Origin: Castanea sativa
Taxonomy: Eukaryota > Streptophyta > Magnoliopsida > Fagales > Fagaceae
Reading direction: 5' to 3'
Assembly (NCBI RefSeq): GCF_040712315.1
Contig: NC_134015.1
Coordinates: forward strand, 9,382,945-9,446,944
DNA: 64,000 nt
Below, in pieces: positions 45,172 to 58,078 of this stretch. The translations under genes were made by a program, and so were the position numbers. Every line of letters begins with the position of its first letter. Position 1 is the first letter of the stretch. The notes under the pieces are model-generated. The model saw nothing but the letters and a program-made list of their open reading frames with translations. It did no database searches and was not told the origin of the DNA.

Positions 45172-45560
45172 CCTTTGATCTTTGGAAAAGATAGAGATTG
45201 AAGCAAAGCAACACTATTTCACAATTGGTCAATGAAAGAAAGTGAAAGAAAAAGAGAGAGAAACTGTAAAGGAAAATTCTGAGAAAACAAACAGAGAGCT
45301 TTAGAGAGAGATTTGTAAGAACTGAATATCATTTTGTAGTTCCACACACTCACACCGATTCACTAATACATTAATAACACCATAATTAAAACCCTATAAC
45401 AGAATTTTCCACATGCTCCGCCGTATCTGTAACAGACTTTTTGGGAACCAAAGGGTATGTAGTTTGGGAGGACACCGTTTGGTGTTCTTTTGCTTGATAA
45501 TCACTAAACAAAATGTCAACGTTTAGTTTAGTGTCATTGTGTGTGCCACACTAAACTTTA
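45172..45560. other. Unassigned sequence in the right block
   Basis: It begins where alignment with the left block (25050) ends. It includes GA-rich sequence (45230-45320). No gene is seen. Confidence 0.4.
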
Positions 45561-46262
45561 GGGTCCATTCGGTTGGAGGAGTGGAAAAGTGGGAGTATGG
45601 AAAATTGTGGGAGGATAGAAAAGTGGGAGGATGGAAAATATTTAGTTTTTTCTCTTGTGTGTTTGGTTGGAGGGGTGGAAAAGTAGGAGGGTGGAAAACT
45701 CTTTTGTTCAGTTGGAGAGAAAAATGGAAAGATGGAAAATGTAATTTATATAAATTGACTATTATACTCTTGTTATATAATATGTAAGAAATAGATTTAT
45801 TTGTACTCATTACATAATATAAAATTTATCACATCATATATATAAATTTATATTTATATTTTTATTATTATAATGTAAAAATTAGATTAGGTAACGTTGA
45901 AAAAAAAAACGTTCAGGCCTAAACATTCTCTCTTTTTTGATGTCCAACACACCTAGGCAACGTTGAAAAAAAAATGTTCAATAACATTGAAAAAAAAGGA
46001 ACATTCAGGTAACATTGAAAAAAAAAAAAAACGTTGAAAAAAAATAGGTGGAAAGAATGTATTTTTGTAAAAGTGCTACCATAACACTTTTCTTTCCAGA
46101 TTTTCCTTCCGATTTGGAAGGAAAAAAAATGTGGGCTCGGAGAGAAAACTTTCTCCCCGGTTTTCTCTCCTTCTTATTTTCATTCCCCAAATGAACAATG
46201 GAAAACAATATTTTCCATCCTATTTTCCATCCTCCCTATTTTCCACCTAAATGAACGGACCC
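45561..46262. mobile_element. PIF/Harbinger-like MITE, 702 bp, TTA target
   Basis: The ends are GGGTCCATTCGGTTGGAGGA and, reverse-complemented, GGGTCCGTTCATTTAGGTGG, with GGTGGAAAA-type words continuing inward. TTA flanks it at 45558-45560 and 46263-46265. It has no coding capacity. Confidence 0.75.
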
Positions 46263-46300
46263 TTAGTGTTGGCACGTTAGTGCAAATCTGAAGGAGATAA

Positions 46301-47102
46301 GAGCATTCCCAGCAATGAAGTTAAATAGCTATATAGCTATTTTAGTTTCACTAAAACACAAAAAAAAAATGCTCTACATCAATGTATGTAAAGCTAAAAT
46401 TTTTTAGCTTCAAGCTTCTATACGAAGCTACTTTTGGCTTCATATAGAAGATGAAGCTAAAATTTTAAAATATTTTATTAATTTGTACACATATTAAAAT
46501 AATACTTCTTTACTTATTTTTTTATTCTTTATTTCTTTTATCTTTCTTCCTGGAAAAACAAGAACCAACCTGTGCGAACCAAATCAAAGATCGTCGGCCT
46601 TGGCTTGGCGTGGGCTCAAAGTTGGATCACCAGCGAAGCTGATGCGAGGATGGGCGGATCAGAGCTGTCAAGGCTCTCTTCACCCACTCTCCTTCCACGC
46701 CTCCGATTTGAACCAGTGAGTTCTTCATCGTAGATCTATGCATGTTGAGCCGATTCTGCACAAACGGTGCGTTCTAGTCATTTCTGTTGTCGTGACCCGA
46801 GTTCTTATGGAGGCTGCACCGAAACGAGCTTGGATGCGACATAGGCGAAGACATACACGTCTTATTCGGGGCTGGGATAGCTTTGGTTTGATGGCTTTTT
46901 GATGACCTGGTTGCAATTCAGAGAAATCGAGCGGTGGTGGGATGTATTATTTTATTGTGATATTTATATTATTTTATTGTGTTGAAAACTAAAATAGATC
47001 TACTGCTGCTGGATGTTTTGTAAAATGAGTAAGTAAAATAGATAATGTACCTTTTTGTGGTGTCAAATAGCTAAAAAACTAGCTTTACTGATGTGGACGC
47101 TC
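46301..47102. mobile_element. TAA-target MITE, 802 bp (GAGCATTCCCAGCA family)
   Basis: The ends are GAGCATTCCCAGCAATGAAG and, reverse-complemented, GAGCGTCCACATCAGTAAAG, with AGCTA words inside. TAA flanks it at 46298-46300 and 47103-47105. The interior has a GC-richer portion at 46560-46920. Confidence 0.72.
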
Positions 47103-47320
47103 TAAGGACAATAATGTGTTCTGATAGTCAATTTCAATTAATGTGTTAATAAGTTGTGTTGAGGGATTAGCTTTTCTATTCAAAGTCTCCTTGACAAAGT
47201 TAAGTGGATTTATTTCTATTTTCTAACCTTAATTTTGTTTTCTTTGACAACTTGTCTACTAATGAATCCTCATCCCTATCCCCCCATTTGGCCTCATTCA
47301 ACACACCTTCAATGACATAG

Positions 47321-47448
47321 GGGCCGTTTGATAATGTTGTTCGAGTAACGTTGTTTGTATTTTTTGAAAATATGTGTGAGTGAAAAAGTGTGTGAAAATA
47401 CATGTAATATTGTTTAAACATTGCTCAAAACATCTTACCAAACAGCCT
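47321..47448. mobile_element. Short MITE, third member of the GGxxCxTTTGGTA family, reversed
   Basis: GGGGCCGTTTGATAATGTTG ... CTTACCAAACAGCC, flanked by CATAG on both sides (47316-47320, 47449-47453). Confidence 0.65.
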
Positions 47449-48301
47449 CATAGTGTTGGAAGTTTCTTTTTACTTATCTTAATTAATCTCATTATTTCAT
47501 TTTAAAAAAAAATATAATATTTTTTTAAGAAGAAAAAAAAAATATGGTAAAGTGTGTGAAATATGTAGATAATATTTAGAAGTAATATGATCGAACAACA
47601 CTACACAAAAATAATGCAGTTTTTTGGTTATCATCTATAGCTATTATTAGTCAAATGCTATCTCTATCTAAAAGTTTAGTGCCTTAGTTTTGGACCTTTT
47701 GGTAGACAATATATTGACTATAAAGATCATAATGCATGACAAACTTTTCTAACAAAGTCTTCTTGACAAAAGTTTTGAGGATGTAATATGAACTCGCTTA
47801 AATTTCTTGGAAACTTCTTCCCATATCAATTGAACTTGCTAACAAAAATATTAACAAATAATAAAATAATAGAAGGGCATTTTCAAACCAATGCCCTAAG
47901 GATATCTATTAATAAACCATTTAGGAATTTTTGTATGAAAAAAATAACTAGTTTTTTTTTAACTGTTATTTCAGTTTTTCATAAAATTTTTTCCTAAAAT
48001 GGTTGATTAATGAATGCTTTAAGAGAACCTGTTAAATGGATTATAATAATATATCCTTATGGTTGCTTTCAACCAATTGATTAAAACATTGTGTTGACTA
48101 GCTTTTATAATCAAGGTCTCCTACACAAAAGTGAAGAATCAATTGATTAAAATATGGTGTCCACTAGCTTTTATACATAGTCAAAGTCTCCTAGACAAAA
48201 GTGAAGAGGATGTAATTTTCTAAACCTAATTTTGGTTTCTTTGACTGGTTGTCCACTAATTGTAAAACATATAGCACACTCTATGCATTAGGTATGAAGA
48301 T

Positions 48302-48407
48302 CAAGGAAGTCAATACCGTACCGGAGGCTGTACCGGTTTGGCCACCGGTACGATATATTTCGGATACCGGTCAATACCGGTGTACCGTTTCGAGTTTACC
48401 GCTATTT

Positions 48408-48447
<40 letters not shown>

Positions 48448-48870
48448 AAAATCTCTAGAACCATGTTTATAAGCATATAATATTTCACTTATATTATAGT
48501 AAATATAAAAGTTTATCATAAAACATTACCTCAATTCATAACAAATTATTCATAGTTTTAGACTTTAGTATCAATTAAAAGGAAAAAAAAAAACACAATA
48601 TAAAAAATAGAAAACTTAGTTGTTCATTGCATACTAAGAAAACAAATAATACTAATAAGTTAATGTAAATAAGTTACCATTATGCCCTTATAAAAATTCA
48701 AAAATTACAAAACTAAAAAAAAAAAAAAAGGCTTTTTTCTGTACCGGCCGGTATTGCCCGAAATTGGCCGGTATGGCCGGTATGCGGCCGGTACGGCCGG
48801 TATTTTTTCCGGTACAAAATAAAAGTGTACCGGTACCGGTGCACTGGCCGGTACGGTATCGGTAACCTTG
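48302..48870. mobile_element. hAT-type MITE, 569 bp, with ACCGGT/GGCCGG-rich ends
   Basis: The 8-bp target duplication ATGAAGAT (48294-48301 and 48871-48878) fits hAT. The ends are CAAGGAAGTCAATACCGTAC and, reverse-complemented, CAAGGTTACCGATACCGTAC. The left block has the undivided site GGTATGAAGATACTG at about 25681-25695. Subterminal regions are packed with TACCGG, GGTACCGG and GGCCGGTA words, which are probable transposase-binding repeats. A (CA)n run lies at 48412-48446. Confidence 0.88.
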
Positions 48871-49993
48871 ATGAAGATACTGTGGTATAGGTTCAAGTCC
48901 CATTAACCAATTTTTAATTTTTAATCAATGGACATAACTCCAGGAAAAAAAAAAATCCTTTTTCTTGATGGCCAATCCACTTTCGACTTCGTACTGAAAA
49001 TTCCAAAAGGGGCAGGGCAGGATCCACTAGCTAGGATAATAAGAATAAATCAATGGTGAGAGTCTGTGAAGCATAATTGGCAATGGCTTGTCATTTAATG
49101 TTTATATAGCAATTGACCCCTAGACCGTCTGTCACGGCAACATAATTATTATTGGGAGAACGAAATTATATTAATACATTTTTATGAATAATAAGTTGGT
49201 ACTTGGTACCACCGTATTTTCACTCTTAATAAGTTGGCATCATCATATTTCTGCCGATCTATAATTCTATATATAAAATTACCCCAAATTTCAAAGGTGT
49301 ATATAAAATTTTGTAAATAAAGATTTAAGTGGAAGCCCAAGGTGTATATTAAAATTTTGTAAATAAAGATTTAAGTGGAAGCCCAACAGTAATAGCATAT
49401 TTTTTTATGTGTTCTATGTCTTTGTTTTTCTTTTTGGTGAGAATCCTATATCTGTGATTTAAATAAATATTAAATGGATGATAGTTAATGTTTCTTCAAA
49501 TTGTAACAATGAAGTATATACTTTTCTTTTCTTTTTGAGATTGAAACTGTATACTTTATCAAGAAAAAATAGTCATATCAGCTAAAATTACAACATTAAA
49601 ATATGGAGAAACACCATCTATTCACACAGAAAAACTTGTGAGTTTGTGACATGTTTATCATAACAAGCAAGATTGTGATCTACATCATTACTTTATCATC
49701 ATACATATGAAAAGCAGATGTTTTTGAAGGTTTTCGTAAGGATTTTTGCATTTCCAGTTAGGTGGCTGAATGATGCAAAATTCTTTATTTCGTAATGAGT
49801 TGATGATCACCTTTGAATCTCCCTCAAGAAATACTGACGTAAGACCAATCTCTCGAGCGAAAATCATAGTCCTTACAGGAGGAATTATCTAATTGGATTT
49901 ACATTTTGTTGATCGTGATTTTGTGGTGATTATATTATCTGTTAGGGCTAAATACTATTATTGAGTACCAACAGATTCTACTATAAATTCTAA

Positions 49994-50297
49994 GAGCATT
50001 CTCATCAGTTTTTTTTTATTTTTTAAAAGAAGTCATTTTGACACATCAAAAACCTACTTTATTATTTTACTATACCATTTTACAATATTCCATTTATCAG
50101 ATGTTTTATCCTTCAATTCTATACATTAAAATAATATTTACTACACATTAAAATAACATATTAACTCCTCCCTATCATCATCAACAACAGCAACGGCACA
50201 ACCACCATTACCGCAACAACGGCCACCAACAACCACTGCCGCAACAACATCGACAGCCACCACTGGCACAAACCCACATCCACCAACGTCACCTTAA

Positions 50298-50328
<31 letters not shown>

Positions 50329-50752
50329 CACACACAACTAGGAAAAAAAAAAAAATCCACTACATTCACAAACCCACATACTAAATCCACCAAATCAAAC
50401 AAACCCACATCCCAAACCCACCACAGGCACAAACTCACATCCACCAAATCAAACAAACCCACATCCACGGGCACAAACCTACATCTTTGAACCAAACAGA
50501 GATCGGCGTGGCGTGGTGTGGTGGTCAGTGGCATGGCGTGGTGAGATCGATGATGAGAAAACCAGACACAGAGAGAGAGAGCGAGAGAGAGAGAGAGAGA
50601 TATCTGATGGGAGGAGAGAGAAAAGTAATTAAATAAGCCAAAATATTTTTGGCATTGATGTCCATACTATCTCATATTTGAGACGGTACTATAGCATGTT
50701 GTAAAATTTTGACACATTTAGAACACCTAATGAGGCTTGAATAGTAGTGCTC
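49994..50752. mobile_element. TAA-target MITE, 759 bp, with an exact empty site
   Basis: It is flanked by TAA (49991-49993, 50753-50755). The ends are GAGCATTCTCATCAG and, reverse-complemented, GAGCACTACTATTCA. The left block reads AAATTCTAAGTGATTAAACT uninterrupted near 26765-26784. The core holds Pro/Thr-like CAACAAC and CCACC words, a (CA)n run (50315-50336) and a (GA)n run (50570-50600). It is related at its ends to 46301-47102. Confidence 0.85.
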
Positions 50753-51455
50753 TAAGTGTTTAAACTAAATAAATCATAAAACCCTTACCCCGCCAAAGAA
50801 GCCAAAGATAATAGATATATCAAAAGTAAATTTGTAACGTGAATAACACTTATCAAATGTAACATGCTTTGGAAGTTACTATATTCAGACAAATTTTCTT
50901 TCCAAATTAGATTTTTAAATTCCTTTTTATATTTTTTTATTAGATGTGAATTTTGAAAAAAAAAAATTCAAGAAGATCAATGATCCAATGTTTAAATTTT
51001 AAGTTTTAAGTTTTTGTAATCTTAGATATTTATGCATAAAAAAATCATTTAAAGATCAAATAGTAATTAACATCTGATTTAAATGAAATTCAACATACAT
51101 ATTAAGAACATAAATAATGGTTAGATTTTCAAAATATATAACTATGTTAATTTTTTAGTGGGAGTTTGAAGGAATAGAAGAGATGCGTCCATAACATATT
51201 CATGACAATTTTACAACAAATCATAGGTGGTAAGTTGTTATTACTTCTAGTTTAAACCTACCACTAAAACTTTTTTACCACCGACACCAACTCATAACAA
51301 CTTATCACTTATGATTTTGTTGTTAAAATGTTGTGAATATGTTTAGAGAAAAACTTTATCCTTAAAATCTTCATAGAGTTTTTAGAAGTGATTTCACAAT
51401 GTAATTTTTAAAATTCTATTTATCCATTATGAAATAACTGTTCATAATGAGTTAA

Positions 51456-51459
<4 letters not shown>

Positions 51460-51496
<37 letters not shown>
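51460..51496. repeat. (AT)n microsatellite
   Basis: A TA dinucleotide run of about 37 bp. Confidence 0.95.
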
Positions 51497-51498
<2 letters not shown>

Positions 51499-51782
51499 AA
51501 CATTGCTTAGAGTTACACCGCCCAATAAATTGCTATAAAATTCATATTTTGAAAATTCTTCTGTTGGATTACATGTTCTATATGCTCTTAACATTCTTGC
51601 CAATTTTCATGTCAATTGAATATTATTTACCATTCGATCCATAAACTCATATTTTATTCATTATTTTAAACTACAAAAACTTCAATTTAAATGATTGATG
51701 ACATAAATATTAATCTTTAATCACCTTAAAATTTTGCAAGTACGGAGAGTATACAAAAATAATGTAATCTAATGGTGGTTTG

Positions 51783-51888
<106 letters not shown>

Positions 51889-52071
51889 GGGTTCAAGTTA
51901 CACCTAGTGTAACTTTAAGAAATGTTACACCACTTAATAGATTTTAATTAAATGCGAATTTTGACAAATCATCGTTAGATTAAAAATATTAAGTGGTGTA
52001 ATTTTTAGGAAATTCCCTAGTAACATTTTCAAATATAGAAGAGGGTTTTTAACATTTTCAAATGACACTAA

Positions 52072-52574
52072 TGGCCTGTTTGGATGTTTAAAAAAGGAGG
52101 AGGGTAGAGGAGAGGAGAGTAGTGGAGAGGAGAGTAGAGTGAAATGATTACCCTCCACCTTGTTTGGATATTTTTAAAATTAGTAAGGGGGAAGGGAGTA
52201 ATTAATCCTTCCCTTTGTTTGGATGTTTTTAAAATTGGGATGGAGAGGAGAGGAAATGATTAAATAGACAAATTTACCCATATTTGAAAATAAATTGCAA
52301 CATTGGTCTATGATTAATTGGTTTGTAATTTTGTTAATTTAAAAAGGGTAAATTGGAGAATTCATTTGGTCAATAATTTATCTACTCTACTCTCCCTCCA
52401 AATCTCTCCAATTTGGGGGAATTAAAAATGAGGGGTTAGAGGTAGTTAAAATCCCCCTAAACTCCTCCAAATCCCTCCTCCTCCTTCCTTAAAAAACTTC
52501 CAAACAAGGGATTTAAATTACTCTCTCTCCCTCTACTCTACTCTCCCTCCTTTTTTAAACATCCAAACACGCCA
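52072..52574. mobile_element. TAA-target MITE, 503 bp, with long purine-rich TIRs
   Basis: The ends are TGGCCTGTTTGGATGTTTAA and, reverse-complemented, TGGCGTGTTTGGATGTTTAA, followed on both sides by AAAGGAGG and GAGAGTAGAG-type sequence. TAA flanks it at 52069-52071 and 52575-52577. The interior has further TTGTTTGGAT words at about 52162 and 52215. No coding. Confidence 0.8.
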
Positions 52575-52577
52575 TAA

Positions 52578-54380
52578 GGATGGTGACGATCCTTACGCTG
52601 AAGGTGTTTATATCTGACTCTGCATCTGCCATTGATTCTCTTTGAATTTACAGGAATGCCATGAGAACTTGCTTTCGGGAATGGAATAGAAGCCTTGAAG
52701 GAGGAAGGAAGGTTTTGAATTTGGGGGCTATCAAGGGAAAATGAAAATTTGTTTCTATTTGTTAGGTGCAAGATAGAGAGACAGGCAGTTATGATATTAA
52801 TGTGAAAGCTTCTCTGGCACACTATTGCATAGTTGTAATCCCAGAGAATGTGAATATAACAATTTTGTCCCCACTTCTTTTGTTAAATTCTCCACAGTCA
52901 ACTGTTGGAATTTATTTTTAATAATAAATTACACTAACATCTTATGAGGTTTAGGAAATGTCAAAAACCCACCTTCTATATTTGAAAAAGACACTTTAAC
53001 CTCCTCTGAAAATGACACTAGTGACATTTTCAGCATTTGAAAAAAAAATTCCTAGTATATATATTAGCATACAAAATATATTTATGGCTCTAAAATTAAT
53101 ATACTTGGCTCTCCTCTGCCAAACAATTTACAAGCTGACCCATAAACCAAAAATGAAATAAAAAAAATTATCAAATCATCCCTTGTTTGGTTGTCCCAAG
53201 AATATCAAGAAAAACATTTAGCTAAATATTTGGACAATTTACAAATCCGGACAATAAGGAAAATATACAAAACAATTCACATATTCAAATAATAATAAAA
53301 ATCTTTGGACAAGGTCCAAGTAAAAAAAATATTATAAATCCTAGCAAAAAAAAAATCACAAAAACCTAATAATCTTTTCTCAATTTCTACATCTTATTTG
53401 AGAGCTCTTTGTCCCTCACAAATAACTCCACCTCATAGTCACAAAGACAACTTCTATGCTGCCAATTACTTTATCCACACACCAATTACTGTCACCAGCA
53501 ACTTGGATCAGTTGGTGTCTTTAAATCAATACATGAAAATTTTTATTTCTTTAAAGAGCTGCTACTCTTTAACACAACCTATGAAAAAATTTTATTTATT
53601 TTTTTTATTTTGAATGATAGGATTTTATAAATTTTAATGTTTTATTAACTTTGGGACACACTTGGTATGCATACATAAATGTAATACACATGTGAAACAA
53701 CAACAATCTACTATTTTGTGCCTTACCTAAACTACCACCAGAGCATGTGTGTGATTAGTTTATTGATATTAAACTTTGTGCCTTAACTAAATTAATGTAG
53801 TGATGGAAAAAACTTTATTTTTTACATAGTTGAAGACTCAAAGTTACCGTTCATTATCATGTGATTGTTTAATAAATCTCTATTTCTTTTATTTTTTACT
53901 ACTTTTTCAAAATGACAATTTTTTAAAGGAAAAGATCTCACATCTTTATGCTACCTCAACCTTAACCAAGTAATTATAGAATAAATAATAAAATACCCTT
54001 AACCAATACACCAATAATTGTCTCACCCTTTTTTTCGCTAACTGTTAGTGCATGATGTTGATTAACCATTATTTTAGTTGTTTTATTAAAGTAATACTAG
54101 ACGTGGATTTGAACTTTTAACTATAATTTTTGTATTTTTTTTAGAATCTTTTATATATAGCATTATGAAGTTATTATGTATAGAATTATGTGAAAAGAAG
54201 AAATAGATTTAAAAAAAAAAATTATAATGTGGATAGAATAAAGAATTGGTCTAACCTCAGTCAAACCTTGAAAATATCAAGACGTATCAATTGACTTCTA
54301 GAACTTTTAATTATAAATATCTATTATTGATTTTTAGGAAAGGAAAAAAATACAAAAAAAAAAAAAAAAATTAATGCTAA
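52578..54380. other. Intergenic DNA with no confident gene
   Basis: 52590-52822 is less AT-rich and holds a 94-codon minus ORF that may be a fragment of a transit-peptide-like exon, but I cannot place it. The remainder is AT-rich with A-runs at 53040, 53330 and 54357-54370. Confidence 0.45.
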
Positions 54381-54692
54381 TAATGCATTACTGTCAACCT
54401 CTAATATTAATATTCCAACTTCTTAAAATTTTGGAACAAAGAACTTTGGCCCTCCCTAAGTTTGAATCTTGGTTCCGCCCCTGAATAATTGAATTTTAAG
54501 AGCCACCTGTATTGACTTGATGTTCATTTGGGTGTAATAATGCATTGCTGTCAACCTTTAGTATTAATATTCCAACTTCTTAAAATTTTGGAACAAAGAA
54601 CTTTGGCCCTCCCTAAGTTTGAATCCTGGTTCCGCCTTTGAATAATTGAATTTTAAGAGCCACCTGTATTGACTTGATGTTCATCTGGGTGT
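54381..54692. repeat. 157-bp tandem duplication
   Basis: Units 54381-54537 and 54538-54692 share TAATATTCCAACTTCTTAAA and CTTTGGCCCTCCCTAAGTTT with few differences. The second unit runs into the dispersed duplication at 54644. Confidence 0.88.
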
Positions 54693-55486
54693 GCTGAATA
54701 ATTTCTCTGTTTGTCTTATTCCTACTATTCTATAACCCACTGAATGGGTTCAGACTTTTATTGGTCAACGCGGTCAAGTTGATTGTTCCTAACCATAGTC
54801 CGAAGTACTATGCTATCAATGAGTTGAATTGAAAAGACAGGGTTACCTGGATTTCCATAGTTGATTACACAAAATTCCTTTCACAAACAGGTGAAGGTGT
54901 TTTTCCACGTACCCATTATTTCCATATAGGTTTGCTTCGAAAGTCCATTTGGAACTTGATTAAATTAAAGGTCTCACAAACCATTGTATTAAGTTAGCAA
55001 AGTGCAGAACTTTGTCAGCTATTAGATGGAGCTATCAAATTTAGAAGGCTTGAATTGAAAAGTTCATGTGATCTCAATGTTCATTTGAATGTTTTGTAGT
55101 TTATTATTGGTGTTGTACTTCACAGAAATACACATATATTCGTGGCCATAGAAGTATAAATAAGTGTATAGTGCTTAATTTTGAAGGATTAAGAACTGAA
55201 CAGCATTATATATTTAATTTTTGTACGTCCATAATCGTGTCATTTGAAAAGTATCATATGTTGACCGGACCTTAGTAGATTGATGGAAAAAGAGTGGGAA
55301 CTAAGAACACAACCATTTGGTCAAGAAAACGTCAAGCACGGACTCACCTAATAAACCAATCAATGAGTTTGTGAAGTGTGAACTGTGGAGTGCAATTGTA
55401 AAAACCACGAGGATTTTAGTCTGACCTTTACTTGATGCCTCACGGTTCCTCACGGCAACACGACCAGTGCTTTAATTGTGAGAGTA
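54644..55486. repeat. Dispersed direct duplication, copy 1
   Basis: About 840 bp, from TTTTAAGAGCCACCTGTATT to GACCAGTGCTTTAATTGTG, repeated at 58360-59195. It is non-coding; the closest reading frames are full of stops. Confidence 0.85.
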
Positions 55487-55885
55487 ATCAAACCGCGCAA
55501 TACTATCAATGAGGGCAACAACTAGCGTGAACTACAATTTATATTAACTACATTTTATATATGACTAGTCATCAACCCGTATGATGCAAGGAAAAGCTAT
55601 TGATAATAAGATCTAATGAAATTTAAAAATAGGAAATTAAGTTAATAATATGCATATTATAGACATTTTGCAAGATAGCATTTTTTTTTTAAATGAACGG
55701 TCATAATAAAATAAAATACAATGGGAAGAAATATTTAATTTCTATGCTTTTATAGTATAAAAGTGTTGTATAACATAGAACATTATTATATTGCTAGGAC
55801 AGATTTTTATAAACTGTTAATATCAGACATATGTGCTTTTGTTGTCAATACTCACTACAAGTGCATAGTTACTAAACCAACAAAG
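55487..55885. other. AT-rich intergenic DNA
   Basis: No gene, repeat or clear element is seen. Confidence 0.4.
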
Positions 55886-55890
55886 TAATT

Positions 55891-56373
55891 TGTTGGAATA
55901 TTTTAATATTAAATAATTAAAATGAATAAATTTCATAACATAAATGTAAAGATGAGGGAGTGAATGTGGAAGATGAAGAGTTAGTAAAAATGTTTAATCC
56001 CACATTGAAAAGGAGAGAGACTATTTTGTTCTTTTTAATTGTAGTGATTAATAGGCTAACATGAATTATCTCAAATATTGGGCCAGATACGTGCGCAAGG
56101 GGGAGGTGAAGGGTGGAGGTAAAAAAAAATAGAGAGATTCTTGGCAAGGAATGGTGTTCTTTCTAGTGGAGCTTTGGGCTTAAACACTTTGTGCAGAGGT
56201 TGTTATAGCCATACAACACTTGTTGGGCTTGAATCTCCATAAAGAGAGGGAGTGCCGTGCCTCAGTCCAAATAGTGTTGTGTAATCTCTTTCTTTAAACT
56301 AATAAAAAAAATTCAGAAGTATTATTCAGTTTTTCTTTGTGTTATTTCCATTATCTTTGTGTTTGCACCAACA
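55891..56373. mobile_element. Solo LTR, 483 bp, with a perfect TAATT target duplication
   Basis: It begins TGTTGGAATATTTTAATATT and ends TTTGCACCAACA (TGTTGG...CCAACA). TAATT flanks it at 55886-55890 and 56374-56378. No internal retrotransposon sequence is present, so it is a recombination product. A TGTTGGAA start is common in plant copia LTRs. Orientation is probably plus. Confidence 0.75.
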
Positions 56374-56378
56374 TAATT

Positions 56379-57283
56379 CACAACTCTTAAATTAATAAAT
56401 CAAAACTACCAAAAGTTACACACACACACTTAGAACTACAACTGTTTCAACACATGCATATATTTTACAACCAAATCTTAATTTTCTCATCAACAACCTT
56501 TCAAGACATAAACTGCAAAGATATAAACAAAAACCATGGCATGAGAAGGACACACCAAGCTTTAAATTTGAGTAGTAATGTTAGTTGTGGTAATAATAAT
56601 ATAGACAATTCAAAACATGGAAAAATATCAAAATTATAACACTTTATTCCATTATCTTTTATGTTGAATCCAAACAAACAATTATATGTAAGATTGAATG
56701 ATAATTTTAATCAACCAAAAACCACAGCTTTTTTTTTTTTTTTTGTTGAGAATCAAAACCACAGCTTTAGTTAAGAAAGCAAACAAATACTCTAAAAAAA
56801 ATCAATTCTAAACATAACAAAAGAAGAAGATTATGAAAGAAAATCTCAAGTACATATGAAAGCAGAAATTGTCGAATAAAATAAAAAAGAAAGAATGTGT
56901 CCTTACAAGTTAAGTTTAGGGTTTTGAGTTAGTAGTTGCTAGGGTTTTGAGGTGGGAAGAGAGGAGTCCTAATGCAAGTCTCTCTCTTTTTTCTTGATCC
57001 TAACAACAATGCTTTTTTTTTTTTTTTACGTGTCTCACAATATACAATGTAAGTTGCTTTGATATATCAAGAGTGAGATCTAATTCAATGGTTAAAATCT
57101 CAATATGTTGGGCAACCACATGTAATGCTAAAGGAACACATGTTCTCAAGATGGAATTCATAGTCTCTTTGTAGAGATATAAAACATTCCCTTGAGATAA
57201 GTTTAATGAGTTTGGTTATTCAGAGTGTTATGCCTAACCACTTTAGTAAAGAGTTACAAAGTTTATATGTTATGAAATTTGAC

Positions 57284-57325
<42 letters not shown>

Positions 57326-58078
57326 AAAAGTTTAAACCGGGTACTCAAAGATCAAGAGGTAGTAATTTTCAAAGTGGCAGTTAGATATTATAACTTTGTA
57401 TTACTATGAATATTTTCATGAAGAGGTTAATTGTTTAGATAATAAAGTCTTGAGATTTAATTTTATTAATAAAGCCTAGAGTTCAATTATATTTATATAA
57501 TGGTATTAAATATAAGTAATGGTAACTTTGGGCTTGTTAAAAGTTGATAGATAAGCCCGAAACCCGTTGAAGCTAGAGCTTTATTTGTCCCTTTGGTCCT
57601 ATCCCAAGCCATAGACTAAAGCCCAATTGGGCTGGCCCAAATAAATAATCAGTTATTTATTTTTTTAATATGAGTTATTAAATAAAGTAACTGTCTTTTG
57701 ACAGTTATAAAATGTACGTACGATTAATAGAGAAAAATATAGTTTTCTCTAATTACATTAATTCTCTCTTATACAAGTGCGTACTTAATTAATTGATTGT
57801 GAGATCACACATCTTGGGCATATGTGGAATCGGGATGAAGATTGAAAGTTTTCCTAAGTTCAAACTTCTTTTGTTTTGAATTTCCCTGCAACAAGGTATG
57901 CCTTTCTATTCTTTGTTTCTAAAATTCTAAATATTGCATGTTATCTCACATGAATGAAGTAGATACTTGTGTTGCTCCCGCTATGAGTTTTGTACGAGAT
58001 GCAAAGCAATTTTTCCAACATACTGAACATCTTATCAGCTAATGAATTTGATGTAGAATTGGGCACCAAGAGGTATGA
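56379..58078. other. AT-rich intergenic DNA with an (AT)n run
   Basis: It holds an (AT)n microsatellite at about 57284-57321. Words such as GGGCTTGTTAAAAGTTGATA and GGGCTGGCCCAAATAAATAA near 57530-57650 look like transposon or LTR remnants but give no boundaries. No gene is seen. Confidence 0.45.

Larger units (their letters stand above)
27576..51165. repeat. Duplicated block, right copy, split by many insertions
   Basis: The backbone pieces are 27576-28827, 28991-29603, 39765-40174, 45009-45171, about 47105-48301, 48871-49993 and 50753-51165; they follow the order of 22591-27170. Substitutions between copies are few by eye (a few percent). The segment 47105-47655 carries an extra diverged piece of the 2.3-kb unit that the left copy lacks or has lost. 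Confidence 0.8.

Noticed and set aside
48249..48519. ORFs with His-Thr or Cys-Val runs
   Set aside because: Translations of the (CA)n run inside the hAT MITE.
52538..52822. 94-codon minus ORF with a transit-peptide-like Ser/Phe/Lys-rich sequence
   Set aside because: It overlaps the end of a MITE and has no recognised family; at best an exon fragment, so not listed as a gene.
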